From Pseudomonas putida (GTDB lineage: Bacteria; Pseudomonadota; Gammaproteobacteria; Pseudomonadales; Pseudomonadaceae): a stretch of DNA of 64,000 nt. The position numbers and the translations under genes were made by a program. The notes below the pieces were generated by a model. That model was not told the origin of the DNA. It searched no databases and was given only the letters and a program-made list of their open reading frames with translations. Location of the stretch: positions 5,585,501 through 5,649,500 of the forward strand of contig CP047152.1 in the NCBI GenBank assembly GCA_041879295.1. Reading direction: 5' to 3'. This document shows, piece by piece, positions 19,362-29,193 of this stretch; the stretch's first letter is position 1; every line of letters begins with the position of its first letter.

Positions 19362-22217
19362 ATGAACCACCCTCACGAAATACGCCCTGACCTGGACGAA
19401 GGCATCGACCGCAAGGTCCTGGCGACATTGCGTGCACGCTTCCTGCATCTCAACCAGGGCCGACTGCAGCGGGCAAAGGAGGGCCTGTCAACACGCCAGC
19501 AACAGGTACTGTCGCTGCTGCCGCTGCTGTTTCATGTGAACCACCCGCTATTGCCGGGTTACGTCTCCGGCAGCACCCCCGCGGGCGTATCGGCTTACGA
19601 GCCAAGCGCCGAGCTGGTGGCAGATGCCCAACGGCTTGCCCGCTCGTTCACCTACAAGGCCCAGCATGGCAACCCGCCACGCCCGATCCACGGCCTGTTC
19701 CTGATGGGCAGCCTGGGTTCGCTGGCGCAGGCTGAGCAAAGCGACATGGACCTGTGGGTGTGCCATGCACCCGGCTTGCCCGAGCAGCTGCTGGGTGAGC
19801 TGCGCCGTAAGTGCCAGCTGCTGGAGGTCTGGGCGGCAAGCCTGGGGGCCGAAGCACACTTTTTCCTGATCGATACACAGGGCTTCGCCCAGGGTCAGCG
19901 CGATGGCCAGCTCGGCTCCGACGACTGTGGCACCACCCAGCACTACCTGCTGCTGGATGAGTTCTACCGCACCACCCTGTGGCTGGCCGGGCGCACGCCG
20001 CTGTGGTGGCTGGTACCGGTGTACGAGGAGCACAACTATTACAGCTACACCCAGACTTTGCTGTCCAAGCGCTTCATCCGCAGCCAGGACGCCCTTGACC
20101 TCGGCAACCTGGCGCACATTCCGCCCGGCGAGTTCGTCGGCGCTGGCCTGTGGCAATTGTTCAAAGGCATCGACTCGCCCTACAAATCGCTGCTCAAACT
20201 GCTGTTGACCGAAGCCTACGCCGGCGAACACCCTGCGGTGCGCTGCCTGAGCCTGGACTACAAGCAGGCAGTGTTTGCCAACCAGCTCGACCTCGACGAG
20301 CTGGACCCCTACGTGATGGTCTACCGGCGCATCGAACGTTACCTGCTGCAACGCGGCGAACCCGCGCGCCTGGAGCTGGTAAGGCGCAGCCTGTACCTGA
20401 AGGTGAACAAGAAGCTCAGCGACCAAGGCCGCAACCAAGGCTGGCAACGCCGGCTGCTGCAGCGCCTGGCCGACGAGTGGGGCTGGGACCAGCGCCAGCT
20501 GGCCCTGCTGGACAGCCGCAGCCAATGGAAAGTGCAGCAGGTTGCCGTCGAGCGCCGCGAACTGGTGGCCGAGCTTAACCTCAGTTATCGCTTCCTCAGC
20601 CAGTTCGCCCGCACCCAGAACGCCAGCAGCCGCGCCGACCAGCGCGACCTCAATGTGCTGGGCCGGCGCCTGTACGCCGCCTTCGAGCGCCGCGCCGGCA
20701 AGGTCGAAGTGATCAACCCCGGCATCGCCCCTGACCTCGCCGAAGGCACCCTTACGCTGGTTCAGGCCCCCAACCGCAAGGAGCCGGGCAGCTACCACTG
20801 GGAGCTGTACAGCGGCAATCTGAGCACCCATGAGGTGCAGCACTTCAGCCCGATCAAACGCTGCCGCGAGCTACTCGAACTGCTGACCTGGGCCCATCGC
20901 AACGGCGTGATCGACAGCAGCACCCGCATGGCGCTGCATCCAGGGGCCAGCGACCTCGGGGAATTCGAGCTGTTCAACCTGCTGGGCTGTCTGCGGCAAA
21001 GTATTCCCCTGCCCTTGCCGACCGTCAGCGAAGTGCGCCTGTTGCAGCCCAGCGTTGCCGATGAGGTGTTGTTGCTGGTCAACGTCGGCGTCGACCCGCT
21101 GCGTCACCACCGCGACCTTAACGTTTTGATGACCACAGAGCGCACCGACGCGTTGAGCTACGCTGGCGTGCGCGAAAACCTGGTGCTGACCCTGGACCAG
21201 GTCACCGTCAACAGCTGGAACGAGGTGCTGGTCCAGCGCTATGACGGCGAACACGCGCTGGTGCGCTGCCTGCGCGACTTCCTCAACAGCCCGGCGCAGC
21301 GCGGCCACCGGCCACGGGTGCGAGTACGCTGCTTCTGCCAAAGCCGCGCCCAGCCTATCGGCCAACGCGTAGAAGAAATTTTCGACACTGCGCAGCTGCT
21401 GCGGGATCAAGGGCTACACCACCGCTACCTGCTGCAAGTGGCCCACCACACCCATGTGCTGGAGCTGTTGCCCGAGCATGTCAGCCTGACGACCCTGGCC
21501 GAGCATGAAGCGCTACTGGCCTACCTGGGCGAAGAGCGCGGCACCTACAGCCCGCTGTATCTGGATGCCAATGCGCTGCAGGACCACGACCTGCGCCTGG
21601 TGCTGGAGCAAGGCCGGCCAGCCTGCATTCAGGTGTTCTACCGCCTGCAGGCCGGCTGGGCCGACGTGTATGTGCTGGATGAATACAACGCATTGTGGCA
21701 ACAACGCCTACCGCTGCATGACGAAGCGCATCTGCTGTTGCCACTGCAACGTTTTCTGCGCTCGGTGGTGATGCGCCGCGATGCCCGCCTGCCCCTCGAT
21801 AGCCTGCGACCCGCCTCGCTGGATATCCACTACGCGCAGCTGTTGCCCACTGGCCCAGGCAAGGCACGCAACATCGAGCCGCGCCTGGCCCCGGCCGAGG
21901 GCAGCGACCAGCCTTACTATGAGGTACAGGCGATTATCCAGGCGGGTGTAGCGGGCGTGGCGCATGTGACGCTGTACTGCGACCAGCAGGAGTTTTCCGA
22001 GCTGGAACATGGTGAGCAGCTGTATGCGGTAGTGGCCCGACAGATCATCGGGCAGCGGCGCGGCGCAGAGCAGTACCGGTGCTATATCACCGACCTGGAT
22101 TTGTCCGAGCTGCTGGATGACCGGCTGGGGGCAACGCAGGTATACCTGAGCTACAAGCGGGTACTGGAGCAGGCTTTGAATGAGGGGCTGCAGCAGGTTT
22201 TGGCGCAGGCCGTGTGA
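19362..22217 (+). CDS. cyaA: Class I adenylate cyclase
   Basis: 951 residues. The N-terminal catalytic domain has the nucleotidyltransferase motif EQSDMDLWVCH (S127, D128, D130), flanked by HGLFLMGSLGSLAQ. The C-terminal half is the long regulatory region typical of enterobacterial-type CyaA. It makes cAMP from ATP in the cytosol, here most likely for Vfr/Crp control. The only start consistent with the family is MNHPHEIRPD. A hairpin GGGCCGC/GCGGCCC follows at 22255-22271. Confidence 0.95.
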   Translation: MNHPHEIRPDLDEGIDRKVLATLRARFLHLNQGRLQRAKEGLSTRQQQVLSLLPLLFHVNHPLLPGYVSGSTPAGVSAYEPSAELVADAQRLARSFTYKAQHGNPPRPIHGLFLMGSLGSLAQAEQSDMDLWVCHAPGLPEQLLGELRRKCQLLEVWAASLGAEAHFFLIDTQGFAQGQRDGQLGSDDCGTTQHYLLLDEFYRTTLWLAGRTPLWWLVPVYEEHNYYSYTQTLLSKRFIRSQDALDLGNLAHIPPGEFVGAGLWQLFKGIDSPYKSLLKLLLTEAYAGEHPAVRCLSLDYKQAVFANQLDLDELDPYVMVYRRIERYLLQRGEPARLELVRRSLYLKVNKKLSDQGRNQGWQRRLLQRLADEWGWDQRQLALLDSRSQWKVQQVAVERRELVAELNLSYRFLSQFARTQNASSRADQRDLNVLGRRLYAAFERRAGKVEVINPGIAPDLAEGTLTLVQAPNRKEPGSYHWELYSGNLSTHEVQHFSPIKRCRELLELLTWAHRNGVIDSSTRMALHPGASDLGEFELFNLLGCLRQSIPLPLPTVSEVRLLQPSVADEVLLLVNVGVDPLRHHRDLNVLMTTERTDALSYAGVRENLVLTLDQVTVNSWNEVLVQRYDGEHALVRCLRDFLNSPAQRGHRPRVRVRCFCQSRAQPIGQRVEEIFDTAQLLRDQGLHHRYLLQVAHHTHVLELLPEHVSLTTLAEHEALLAYLGEERGTYSPLYLDANALQDHDLRLVLEQGRPACIQVFYRLQAGWADVYVLDEYNALWQQRLPLHDEAHLLLPLQRFLRSVVMRRDARLPLDSLRPASLDIHYAQLLPTGPGKARNIEPRLAPAEGSDQPYYEVQAIIQAGVAGVAHVTLYCDQQEFSELEHGEQLYAVVARQIIGQRRGAEQYRCYITDLDLSELLDDRLGATQVYLSYKRVLEQALNEGLQQVLAQAV

Positions 22218-22254
22218 ATTCGCAGCCCAAGGCGGCTAGCCCTCTGCCGCAAAT

Positions 22255-22271
22255 GGGCCGCGAAGCGGCCC
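22255..22271. terminator. Hairpin between cyaA and rnk
   Basis: Perfect 7-bp stem GGGCCGC/GCGGCCC with a GAA loop, between convergent genes; no clear U-run, so termination would be weak or factor-aided. Confidence 0.4.
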
Positions 22272-22279
22272 TCTGGCCC

Positions 22280-22690
22280 TTACAGGTCGAAATCACCCGC
22301 CGCTTCCGGCTGGTACTCCACTTCCAGCAACTTCAGCTTGAGGGTCTTGCCCCCCGGTGCCGGCCAGTCGATCTGTTCGCCTACCGACAGCCCCAGCAAG
22401 GCGCAGCCAATCGGCGCCAGGATCGAGACCTTGCCTTCCGGCCCGGCATCCTTGGGATACACCAGTGTCAGGTGGTAGTCCTTGCCGCTGGCTTCCTCAC
22501 GGCAGTGCACCCGCGAGTTCATGGTCACCACGCCCGCCGGCACTTCCTCGTGACCAACCACCTGCTCGGCGCGGTCCAGCTCGTCCTGCAGGGCGAGCAC
22601 ACCCGGCGTACTCTCGTCGAGGCTGTCGATCAGACGCTCCAGACGTTGTACGTCCAATCGGGTGAGGATTAGGGAAGGCTTGGTGCTCAT
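22280..22690 (-). CDS. rnk: Regulator of nucleoside diphosphate kinase
   Basis: 136 residues from MSTKPSLILTRLD. A short N-terminal helical hairpin (LDVQRLERLIDSLD) precedes a GreA/GreB C-terminal FKBP-like domain ending around LLGLSVGEQIDWP. Rnk binds RNA polymerase and affects NDP kinase levels, and in Pseudomonas influences alginate. The coiled coil is shorter than in GreA, as in known Rnk. It converges with cyaA. Confidence 0.94.
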   Translation of the reverse strand: MSTKPSLILTRLDVQRLERLIDSLDESTPGVLALQDELDRAEQVVGHEEVPAGVVTMNSRVHCREEASGKDYHLTLVYPKDAGPEGKVSILAPIGCALLGLSVGEQIDWPAPGGKTLKLKLLEVEYQPEAAGDFDL

Positions 22691-22734
22691 GATCCAGTCA
22701 GACTCCTTTGAACAGGCAGTTTTCAATGCGCAAA

Positions 22735-22766
22735 TAAAGCAAAACCCCGCCCAAGGGCGGGGTTTG
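22735..22766 (-). terminator. Terminator after the cyaY-DUF1289 unit
   Basis: AAACCCCGCCC/GGGCGGGGTTT stem with AA loop and a T-rich tract (TTTTGCTTTATT) on the minus strand. Confidence 0.9.
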
Positions 22767-22836
22767 AGAAGGCTTTGGCGTCACCGACGCAGAACCCGAC
22801 ACTACCACAGCCGGGCAAATACTCAAGCCCCTGCGT

Positions 22837-23061
22837 TCAGTGTGCCTTAGCCTGCTCGCGCAAGACCTGGGCCTCGCGGCAGATCTGCCGGCGCCGTTCG
22901 TCATCGGCCGAGCGCCATTCGCGGATGTGCTCGACATGCCGATGGCAACCGGTGCACACCCGCTGTTCGTCCAGCCGGCATACGCTGATGCACGGTGACG
23001 GCACTGCCGGGCTGACGTTGCTGTAAAGCGGCTTGGGCGGCCGGACCTGGGCGTTACTCAT
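22837..23061 (-). CDS. DUF1289 small cysteine-rich protein
   Basis: 74 residues starting one base after the cyaY stop. The PSPCISVCRLDEQRVCTGC pattern gives four cysteines in a likely zinc or iron-sulfur site, followed by REWRSADDERRRQI, the hallmark of DUF1289 (YdhL-like). Function unknown. Tight coupling to the iron chaperone gene cyaY makes a metal-related role plausible, but this is inference. A strong terminator follows. Confidence 0.88.
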   Translation of the reverse strand: MSNAQVRPPKPLYSNVSPAVPSPCISVCRLDEQRVCTGCHRHVEHIREWRSADDERRRQICREAQVLREQAKAH

Positions 23062-23062
23062 G

Positions 23063-23395
23063 TCAGATTTCGTCGAAGTCCAGCTTCTCGCCGGCCCGCT
23101 CCCAGACGATACGCTCAAGCATTTCACCCAGTAACTCTTCGCTCTTTTCGCACACCCACTTGCCGCTGTCTTCGTCGTAATCGAAGTGGAAACCACCGGA
23201 GCGGTCGGCAAGCCACAACTGGCGCAGTGGCTCCTGACGGCTGAAGATCAGCTGGGCGCCGCCCTCGAACTTGACGGTCAGGACACCAGCGGAGTTCTCC
23301 ATGTCCAGGTCCAGACCGCTCTCGTCGAACAGATCTTCCAGGGCCTGTTGGGTCGCGTCGACCAGGTCATGGAAACGCGCTTCACTCAAACTCAT
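23063..23395 (-). CDS. cyaY: Frataxin-like iron donor CyaY
   Basis: 110 residues. The N-terminal helix is rich in D/E (SEARFHDLVDATQQALEDL), giving the acidic ridge that binds iron; the beta-sheet contains VLTVKFEGG and QLWLADRSGGFHFDY. It modulates iron-sulfur cluster assembly through IscS. It is divergent from lptM and followed immediately by the DUF1289 gene. Confidence 0.95.
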   Translation of the reverse strand: MSLSEARFHDLVDATQQALEDLFDESGLDLDMENSAGVLTVKFEGGAQLIFSRQEPLRQLWLADRSGGFHFDYDEDSGKWVCEKSEELLGEMLERIVWERAGEKLDFDEI

Positions 23396-23487
23396 TGCAG
23401 GAACCTCGAAATTGGCTGCGTTACAGGCAAGCCGGGCAAGATACGGGCGCTCGCCGCCGAATGCAAAGGTTTAGCCGTTGCCTTCAC

Positions 23488-23530
23488 CGGCCTCTTCGCG
23501 GGCAAGCCCGCTCCTACAGGGGGCTGCGCA
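23488..23530. repeat. REP element
   Basis: Single REP: CCTCTTCGCGGGCAAGCCCG then CTCCTACAGG, between divergent cyaY and lptM. Confidence 0.8.
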
Positions 23531-23634
23531 GAGGCTAAGCATAGCCCGCCCGGCGGACCGGTCCTTGCATAGGCAAGCCGCCGGTCGCTCGGTATACTCG
23601 GGCGCAATACTGCATTTTTCTAAGGATTTCACCC

Positions 23635-23847
23635 ATGAAGCGCCTGATTTCCTCCTTCGCGGCGCTGGTCGCTGTTGCCTGCCTCGTTTCGGCCTGTGGC
23701 CAGAAAGGCCCGCTGTATCTGCCTGAAGATGGCGATAACGGCAAAGCGCACAAGTCGCACCAGCACCAGCCAAAAGCCAAGCCGGCCCCGGAACAAGAAC
23801 AGCAGCCCGAGCTGCAGTCCGAGCCCGAGCAGTCGCCAGCGCAGTAA
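23635..23847 (+). CDS. lptM: LptM-type lipoprotein (LPS translocon maturation chaperone)
   Basis: 70 residues. Signal peptide with lipobox ending at C21 (LVSAC), then the conserved GQKGPLYLP motif of LptM (YifL), which stabilises the LptD-LptE translocon in the outer membrane. The tail is low-complexity (K/H then Q/E/P) and natively disordered. It starts the lysA-dapF-DUF484-xerC-HAD operon, 9 bp before lysA. Confidence 0.92.
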   Translation: MKRLISSFAALVAVACLVSACGQKGPLYLPEDGDNGKAHKSHQHQPKAKPAPEQEQQPELQSEPEQSPAQ

Positions 23848-23856
23848 GGAAACCAG

Positions 23857-25104
23857 ATGAACGCTTTCAACTACCGCGACGGTGAGCTGTTCGCGGAAGG
23901 CGTGGCCCTGTCGGCCATTGCTGAACGTTACGGCACCCCCACCTACGTGTACTCGCGCGCCCACATCGAGGCCCAGTACCGTAGCTACGCAGACGCCCTG
24001 CAAGGCACCGAGCACCTTGTGTGCTTCGCGGTCAAGGCCAACTCCAACCTTGGCGTGCTGAACGTGCTGGCGCGCCTGGGCGCAGGCTTCGACATCGTCT
24101 CCGGTGGTGAACTGGAGCGTGTGCTGGCCGCTGGCGGGCGTGCCGACCGCGTGGTGTTCTCCGGCGTTGGCAAAACCCGTGAAGACATGCGCCGCGCCCT
24201 GGAAGTTGGCGTGCACTGCTTCAACGTCGAATCCACTGACGAGCTGGAGCGCCTGCAAGTAGTCGCCGCCGAAATGGGCAAGGTTGCCCCGGTGTCGCTG
24301 CGGGTCAACCCGGACGTCGATGCCGGTACTCACCCGTACATCTCCACCGGCCTTAAAGAAAACAAGTTCGGCATCGCCATTGCCGATGCCGAGGCCATCT
24401 ACGTGCGCGCCGCTCAGCTACCGAACCTGGAAGTGGTCGGTGTCGACTGCCACATCGGCTCGCAGTTGACCACCGTCGAGCCATTCCTCGACGCCCTCGA
24501 CCGCCTGCTGGTGCTGGTCGACCGCCTGGCCGAGTGCGGCATACACCTGCGCCACCTGGACCTGGGTGGCGGTGTCGGCGTGCGCTACCGCGACGAACAG
24601 CCGCCACGGGTGGCCGACTACATCAAGGCCATCCGCGAGCGCGTGGGTGAACGCGACCTGGCCCTGGTGTTCGAGCCAGGCCGCTACATCGTCGCCAACG
24701 CTGGCGTGCTGCTGACCCGCGTGGAATACCTCAAGCACACCGAACACAAGGACTTCGCCATCATCGATGCAGCGATGAACGACCTGATCCGCCCGGCCCT
24801 TTACCAGGCCTGGATGGGTGTCAGTGCGGTCAAGCCACGTCCAGGCGAAGGCCGTGCCTACGACCTGGTCGGCCCTATCTGCGAGACTGGCGACTTCCTC
24901 GGCAAGGACCGCGTACTCAACCTGGCCGAAGGTGACCTGCTGGCCGTAGAGTCCGCGGGCGCCTATGGTTTTGTCATGAGTTCCAACTACAACACCCGCG
25001 GCCGTTGCGCTGAAATCCTGGTCGACGGCGACCAGGCGTTCGAAGTACGCCGCCGCGAGACCGTCGCCGAACTGTATGCTGGCGAAAGCCTGCTACCGGA
25101 GTAA
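23857..25104 (+). CDS. lysA: Diaminopimelate decarboxylase
   Basis: 415 residues. K60 in FAVKANSN is the pyridoxal-phosphate lysine of the alanine-racemase-fold barrel; [22 protein letters not shown] and [11 protein letters not shown] are the expected substrate- and cofactor-binding motifs. It converts meso-diaminopimelate to lysine, the last step of the pathway. Downstream dapF supplies its substrate. Confidence 0.97.
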   Translation: MNAFNYRDGELFAEGVALSAIAERYGTPTYVYSRAHIEAQYRSYADALQGTEHLVCFAVKANSNLGVLNVLARLGAGFDIVSGGELERVLAAGGRADRVVFSGVGKTREDMRRALEVGVHCFNVESTDELERLQVVAAEMGKVAPVSLRVNPDVDAGTHPYISTGLKENKFGIAIADAEAIYVRAAQLPNLEVVGVDCHIGSQLTTVEPFLDALDRLLVLVDRLAECGIHLRHLDLGGGVGVRYRDEQPPRVADYIKAIRERVGERDLALVFEPGRYIVANAGVLLTRVEYLKHTEHKDFAIIDAAMNDLIRPALYQAWMGVSAVKPRPGEGRAYDLVGPICETGDFLGKDRVLNLAEGDLLAVESAGAYGFVMSSNYNTRGRCAEILVDGDQAFEVRRRETVAELYAGESLLPE

Positions 25105-25108
25105 GCCC

Positions 25109-25939
25109 ATGCTGCTGCGTTTTACCAAGATGCATGGGCTGGGCAACGACTTCATGGTCCTGGACCTGGTCAGCCAGCACGCGCACATCCAGCCCAAGCA
25201 CGCCAAGCAATGGGGTGACCGCCATACCGGTGTCGGCTTCGACCAGTTGCTGATCGTCGAGGCGCCGAACAACCCGGAAGTGGACTTCCGCTACCGCATC
25301 TTCAACGCCGACGGCTCCGAGGTCGAGCAATGCGGCAACGGTGCTCGCTGCTTTGCCCGCTTCGTGCTGGACAAGCGCCTGACCGCGAAAAAGCGCATCC
25401 GCGTGGAAACCAAGAGCGGCATCATCGTGCTGGACGTGCAGAACGACGGCCAGGTGAGTGTCGACATGGGCCCGCCGCGCTTCATCCCTGCCGAAATTCC
25501 CTTTGTCGCCGACGCACAAGCGCCAAGCTACCCGCTGGAAGTTGACGGCCAGTTGTACTCGATAGCCGCCGTATCCATGGGTAACCCGCACGCCGTGCTG
25601 CGTGTCGACGACGTGCAGACTGCCCCCGTGCACGAGCTGGGCCCGAAGATCGAAAACCACCCACGTTTCCCTCAGCGGGTGAATGCCGGCTTCATTCAAG
25701 TCATCGACCGCCACCGCGCCAACCTGCGCGTGTGGGAACGCGGCGCCGGCGAAACCCAGGCTTGCGGCACCGGCGCCTGCGCCGCGGCCGTGGCGGCGAT
25801 CAGCCAGGGCTGGATGGACTCCCCGGTGTCCCTCGACCTGCCCGGTGGCCGCCTGCACATCGAATGGGCCGGCCCCGGCAAGCCCGTGATGATGACCGGC
25901 CCGGCCGTACGCGTCTACGAAGGACAGGTTCGTCTCTAA
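25109..25939 (+). CDS. dapF: Diaminopimelate epimerase
   Basis: 276 residues from [15 protein letters not shown], 4 bp after lysA; 11 upstream codons in the same frame lie inside lysA. Both catalytic cysteines are present: C75 (EQCGNGAR) and C219 (QACGTGAC). It interconverts LL- and meso-diaminopimelate for lysine and peptidoglycan synthesis. Operonic with lysA. Confidence 0.97.
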   Translation: MLLRFTKMHGLGNDFMVLDLVSQHAHIQPKHAKQWGDRHTGVGFDQLLIVEAPNNPEVDFRYRIFNADGSEVEQCGNGARCFARFVLDKRLTAKKRIRVETKSGIIVLDVQNDGQVSVDMGPPRFIPAEIPFVADAQAPSYPLEVDGQLYSIAAVSMGNPHAVLRVDDVQTAPVHELGPKIENHPRFPQRVNAGFIQVIDRHRANLRVWERGAGETQACGTGACAAAVAAISQGWMDSPVSLDLPGGRLHIEWAGPGKPVMMTGPAVRVYEGQVRL

Positions 25940-25952
25940 ACGAGTAACCGCC

Positions 25953-26663
25953 ATGACCGATCAGCCTAAGGTTGTACCCAAGCAGTCCGCCGAGCTCGAT
26001 GCCGAAGCGGTGGTCGCCTACCTGCGCGCCCACCCTACCTTCTTCGCCGAGCACGACGAGCTGCTGATCGAACAGCACATCCCGCACCAGCGAGGTGACA
26101 GCGTGTCGCTGGTGGAGCGCCAGCTCAAGCTGCTACGTGACCGCAACATCGAAATGCGCCATCGCCTGTCGCAACTGATGGACGTGGCCCGCGACAACGA
26201 CCGGCTGTTCGACAAGACCCGCCGGCTGATCCTTGACCTGCTCGATGCCGGCAGCCTGGAAGAAGTGGTAATGGCGGTCGAAGACAGCCTGCGCCAGGAA
26301 TTCCAGGTGCCCTTCGTCAGCCTGATCCTGTTCGGCGATAACGTCGCGCCGGTTGGGCGCTGGGTCAGCAATGCCGAGGCGCAGCAAGCCATCGGTGCCC
26401 TGCTGGGCGGTGGCAAGACCGTCAGTGGCAACCTGCGCGAGCACGAGCTGGCTTTCCTGTTCGGTGAAGAGCAGCGCCAGGAAGTGGGCTCCAGCGCCGT
26501 GGCAGCTCTTGAGTACCAAGGGCTGCACGGGGTGCTGGCCATCGGCAGCCGCGACCCGCAACACTACAAGAGCAGCGTCGGCACCCTTTTCCTCGGCTAT
26601 ATCGCCGAGGTGCTCGGCCGCGTTGTGCCACGCGTTACCCAGACCCTGCGCCCGGTACGCTGA
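25953..26663 (+). CDS. DUF484 family protein
   Basis: 236 residues. The N-terminus [19 protein letters not shown] is the DUF484 signature, followed by a coiled helix ([20 protein letters not shown]) and a GAF-like domain (about 85-225). It occurs almost invariably between dapF and xerC in gamma-proteobacteria; function is not established. Its stop overlaps the xerC ATG (TGATG). Confidence 0.92.
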   Translation: MTDQPKVVPKQSAELDAEAVVAYLRAHPTFFAEHDELLIEQHIPHQRGDSVSLVERQLKLLRDRNIEMRHRLSQLMDVARDNDRLFDKTRRLILDLLDAGSLEEVVMAVEDSLRQEFQVPFVSLILFGDNVAPVGRWVSNAEAQQAIGALLGGGKTVSGNLREHELAFLFGEEQRQEVGSSAVAALEYQGLHGVLAIGSRDPQHYKSSVGTLFLGYIAEVLGRVVPRVTQTLRPVR

Positions 26664-27562
26664 TGAAACGCCAGCTGGAGGCTTATTGCGCACACCTGCG
26701 CAACGAGCGCCAGGTGTCGGAGCACACCTCGCAGGGCTACCGTCGCGACCTGGAAAAAGTCATCGCCTACTGCGAAGAGCACGGCATTGCCGACTGGCAG
26801 GCGCTGCAAATCCAGCAGCTGCGCCAGCTGGTCGCTCGCTTGCACCACCATGGCCAGTCCCCGCGCAGCCTGGCACGCCTATTGTCGGCAGTACGCGGCC
26901 TATACCGCTATCTCAACCGCGAAGGCCTGTGCCAGCACGACCCGGCCACCGGCCTGAGCGCGCCCAAAGGTGAGCGTCGGCTGCCCAAAGTACTGGATAC
27001 CGACCGCGCACTGCAGTTGCTCGATGGGGGTGTGGACGACGACTTCATCGCCCGGCGTGACCAGGCGATCCTCGAGCTGTTCTATTCCTCGGGCCTGCGC
27101 CTATCCGAGCTGACCAACCTCGATCTTGATCACCTCGACCTCGCCGCCGGCCTGGTGCAGGTACTGGGCAAGGGTGGAAAGGCCCGCGTGCTGCCGGTGG
27201 GTCGCAAGGCTCGCGAGGCGTTGCAGGCCTGGTACCGTTTGCGCGGCATCGGCAACCCGCGCGACCGTGCAGTGTTCATTACCCGCCAGGGCAATCGCAT
27301 CAGCCCCCGGGCCGTTCGGCTGCGAGTAAAGGCCGCCGGTGAGCGTGAGCTGGGCCAACACCTGCACCCGCACATGCTTCGCCATTCTTTCGCCAGCCAT
27401 GTGCTGGAATCGTCTCAGGACCTGCGCGCGGTGCAAGAGATGCTCGGCCATGCCGACATCAGCACGACGCAAATCTACACCCACCTGGACTTCCAGCACC
27501 TGGCCGCGGTGTACGACAGCGCCCACCCTCGGGCCAAACGCAGCAAAGGCACAGACTCATGA
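26663..27562 (+). CDS. xerC: Tyrosine recombinase XerC
   Basis: 299 residues. The tyrosine-recombinase residues are all visible: R146 (SSGLRLSEL), K170 (GKGGKA), H237 and R240 (HMLRH), H263 (LGHAD) and nucleophile Y272 (QIYTHL). With XerD it resolves chromosome dimers at dif during division. It overlaps its neighbours by 1 bp upstream and 4 bp downstream, so it is translated as part of the operon. Operon context, not mobile-element context, supports XerC rather than an integrase. Confidence 0.97.
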   Translation: MKRQLEAYCAHLRNERQVSEHTSQGYRRDLEKVIAYCEEHGIADWQALQIQQLRQLVARLHHHGQSPRSLARLLSAVRGLYRYLNREGLCQHDPATGLSAPKGERRLPKVLDTDRALQLLDGGVDDDFIARRDQAILELFYSSGLRLSELTNLDLDHLDLAAGLVQVLGKGGKARVLPVGRKAREALQAWYRLRGIGNPRDRAVFITRQGNRISPRAVRLRVKAAGERELGQHLHPHMLRHSFASHVLESSQDLRAVQEMLGHADISTTQIYTHLDFQHLAAVYDSAHPRAKRSKGTDS

Positions 27563-28254
27563 GCATCAAGCTGATCACCTTCGACCTCGACGACACCCTG
27601 TGGGACACCGCACCGGTGATTGCCACCGCGGAAGTCGTGCTGCGCGACTGGCTCGAGGCCAACGCACCAACCCTCGGCAGCGTGCCGGTGGAACACCTGT
27701 TCGCCATCCGCGAGCGCCTGGTGCAAGCAGAGCCCGGCCTCAAGCACCGCATCAGCGCCCTGCGCAGGCGTGTGCTGTTCCATGCCCTGGAAGAGGTCGG
27801 CTACAGCGAGCAGCACGCGCAGGCGTTGGCCAACGAAGGCTTCGAAGTGTTCCTGCATGCCCGCCACCAGGTGGAGATCTTCCCAGAGGTGCAACCGGTG
27901 CTTGAGATCTTGCGCCATCAATACATCCTGGGCGTGGTCACCAACGGCAATGCCGACGTCAGCCGGCTGGGGCTGGCCGATTACTTCCGCTTTGCCCTGT
28001 GCGCCGAGGACCTGGGCATTGGCAAGCCAGACCCGGCGCCGTTCCTCGAAGCGCTACGCCGTGGTGAGGTGGACGCGGGTGCGGCGGTGCACATCGGCGA
28101 TCACCCTGGCGATGACATTGCCGGTGCCCAGCGCGCCGGTTTGCGCGCGGTGTGGTTCAACCCGCAGGGCAAGGCCTGGGCTGGCGAACAGGCGCCGGAT
28201 GCCGAGATCCAGCGCCTGTCGCAGCTGCCTGACGTGCTCGCGCGCTGGCGCTGA
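27559..28254 (+). CDS. HAD-family hydrolase (YigB-like)
   Basis: 231 residues. Motif [10 protein letters not shown] gives nucleophile D9 and acid D11; motif II is GVVTNGN, motif III K in IGKPDP and motif [15 protein letters not shown] helical cap lies between motifs I and II. YigB-type enzymes dephosphorylate FMN and similar phosphates; YigB also sits next to xerC in E. coli. It ends the operon and is followed by a REP pair. Confidence 0.93.
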   Translation: MSIKLITFDLDDTLWDTAPVIATAEVVLRDWLEANAPTLGSVPVEHLFAIRERLVQAEPGLKHRISALRRRVLFHALEEVGYSEQHAQALANEGFEVFLHARHQVEIFPEVQPVLEILRHQYILGVVTNGNADVSRLGLADYFRFALCAEDLGIGKPDPAPFLEALRRGEVDAGAAVHIGDHPGDDIAGAQRAGLRAVWFNPQGKAWAGEQAPDAEIQRLSQLPDVLARWR

Positions 28255-28255
28255 C

Positions 28256-28374
28256 GGGGCCGCTTTGCGGCCTCTTCGCGGGCACGCCCGCTCCCACAGG
28301 GACCGCGCAGATCCTGAACCCTGTGGTGAACCTGTGGGAGCGGGCATGCCCGCGAAGAGGCCGGCACAGGCAAC
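28256..28374. repeat. REP inverted pair
   Basis: GGCCTCTTCGCGGGCACGCC and the inverted GTGGGAGCGGGCATGCCCGC unit flank a short spacer after the HAD gene. Confidence 0.85.
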
Positions 28375-28391
28375 ACAAAACCCACAGGCAT

Positions 28392-28422
28392 AAAAAAGCC
28401 CGCAGCGACGGCGGGCTTTTTT
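28392..28422. terminator. Bidirectional terminator between the xerC operon and sutA
   Basis: AAAAAAGCCCGC - 7 nt - GCGGGCTTTTTT: a perfect stem with A- and T-runs on both sides, serving both convergent units. Confidence 0.92.
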
Positions 28423-28434
28423 GCGATCAGCCAC

Positions 28435-28764
28435 TCAGATAGGGCGGCTGCCGTACTTGTTGTCTGGCTTCTTGGGCGGGTCGGCGACCACGTTGGCCTC
28501 GACTTCCTGCACCTTGCCACCGCGAGAAAGGAATTCTTCCATCGCCTTGGCCAGTGCATCACGCTCTTTCTGCTTGGCTTCCATGCTCGGCATCTCGTCT
28601 ACCGAGACCGCCGCCTTGGATTTGCCCTTGGCAACGGGTGCCGGGCTGCTGTCGTCATCGCCAGCGTCTTCCACGCCGTCATCAGCCGCCGCCTCGAGGC
28701 CCTCATCACCCTCGTCTTCGTCGCCTACTTCGAGGTCATCATTTTCCAGATCGTCGTCGCTCAT
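28435..28764 (-). CDS. sutA: RNA polymerase-binding regulator SutA
   Basis: 109 residues. The N-terminal 45 residues are almost entirely D/E/G/A (MSDDDLENDDLEVGDEDEGD), then a K-rich link, one central helix (EAKQKERDALAKAMEEFLSR) and a disordered C-terminus ending NKYGSRPI. This is the layout of SutA, which binds RNA polymerase and sustains transcription in slow-growing Pseudomonas. A long structured leader precedes it. Confidence 0.9.
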   Translation of the reverse strand: MSDDDLENDDLEVGDEDEGDEGLEAAADDGVEDAGDDDSSPAPVAKGKSKAAVSVDEMPSMEAKQKERDALAKAMEEFLSRGGKVQEVEANVVADPPKKPDNKYGSRPI

Positions 28765-29020
28765 GTTCTACCTCATGACTTGCGAAAAGCAGGTTGGTTA
28801 TAGACCAGTGCAGCCGTAGACCGGCAGCCACCAGTGAAAATTCAACTGGCCGTGGGTTAGGCCACTGCCCTTGGGTCGGCACTCCTGACGGGAGGCGGTA
28901 CCCAGCAGGCCCTGCTCCTGGCAGGACCTGACAAATCCATTAGCCCCTGCTGGCCACACGCTATTGGCAAGCCTAGCAAAGGCTGGCGAAGTGTGGGGAC
29001 TACTCGTCAAACACCCTTCG
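28765..29020 (-). promoter_or_regulatory. Structured leader of sutA, no protein gene
   Basis: About 250 nt between the predicted promoter and sutA, with no convincing ORF. A long stem-loop lies at 28954-28996: outer CCACAC/GTGTGG, inner TTGGC/GGCGAA-type pairs and a GCCT/AGGC tip. A second one is near 28905-28930 around CCTGCTCCTGGCAGG. The stretch looks like folded RNA: either a 5' UTR controlling sutA or a separate small RNA. Confidence 0.5.
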
Positions 29021-29026
29021 GCGCGC

Positions 29027-29053
29027 ATTCTAGCGCGCCCGTGGAAAAAGCAA
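29027..29053 (-). promoter_or_regulatory. Probable promoter of the sutA transcript, embedded in a palindrome
   Basis: On the minus strand TTGCTT (29053-29048) and TAGAAT (29032-29027) are 15 bp apart, short for sigma-70. The -10 lies exactly in the centre of the palindrome GCGCGC-ATTCTA-GCGCGC (29021-29038), whose second arm falls in the spacer. Confidence 0.35.
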
Positions 29054-29149
29054 AGCACCATAAACGCCCTGTGACTTGTAAGTTTTTTACCTACGTCACG
29101 AACGTGTCGAATAAACCGTTTGCCGTGCGGGAAATGCTGAAAAACTGGC

Positions 29150-29174
29150 AAAAAAATGCCCGGCAAGCCGGGCA
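29150..29174 (-). terminator. amtB terminator
   Basis: TGCCCGGC/GCCGGGCA stem with a 2-nt loop and a seven-base T-run on the minus strand, 20 bp after amtB. Confidence 0.9.
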
Positions 29175-29193
29175 AGTTTTTACCGCGTCGCAG

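Noticed and set aside
26663..27562. Tyrosine recombinase as a sign of a genomic island
   Set aside because: It is XerC in its conserved lysA-dapF-DUF484 operon, not an island integrase.
28798..29175. 125-codon minus frame between amtB and sutA
   Set aside because: Covers the hairpins and predicted promoter, no ribosome site and no family motif; better explained as leader RNA.
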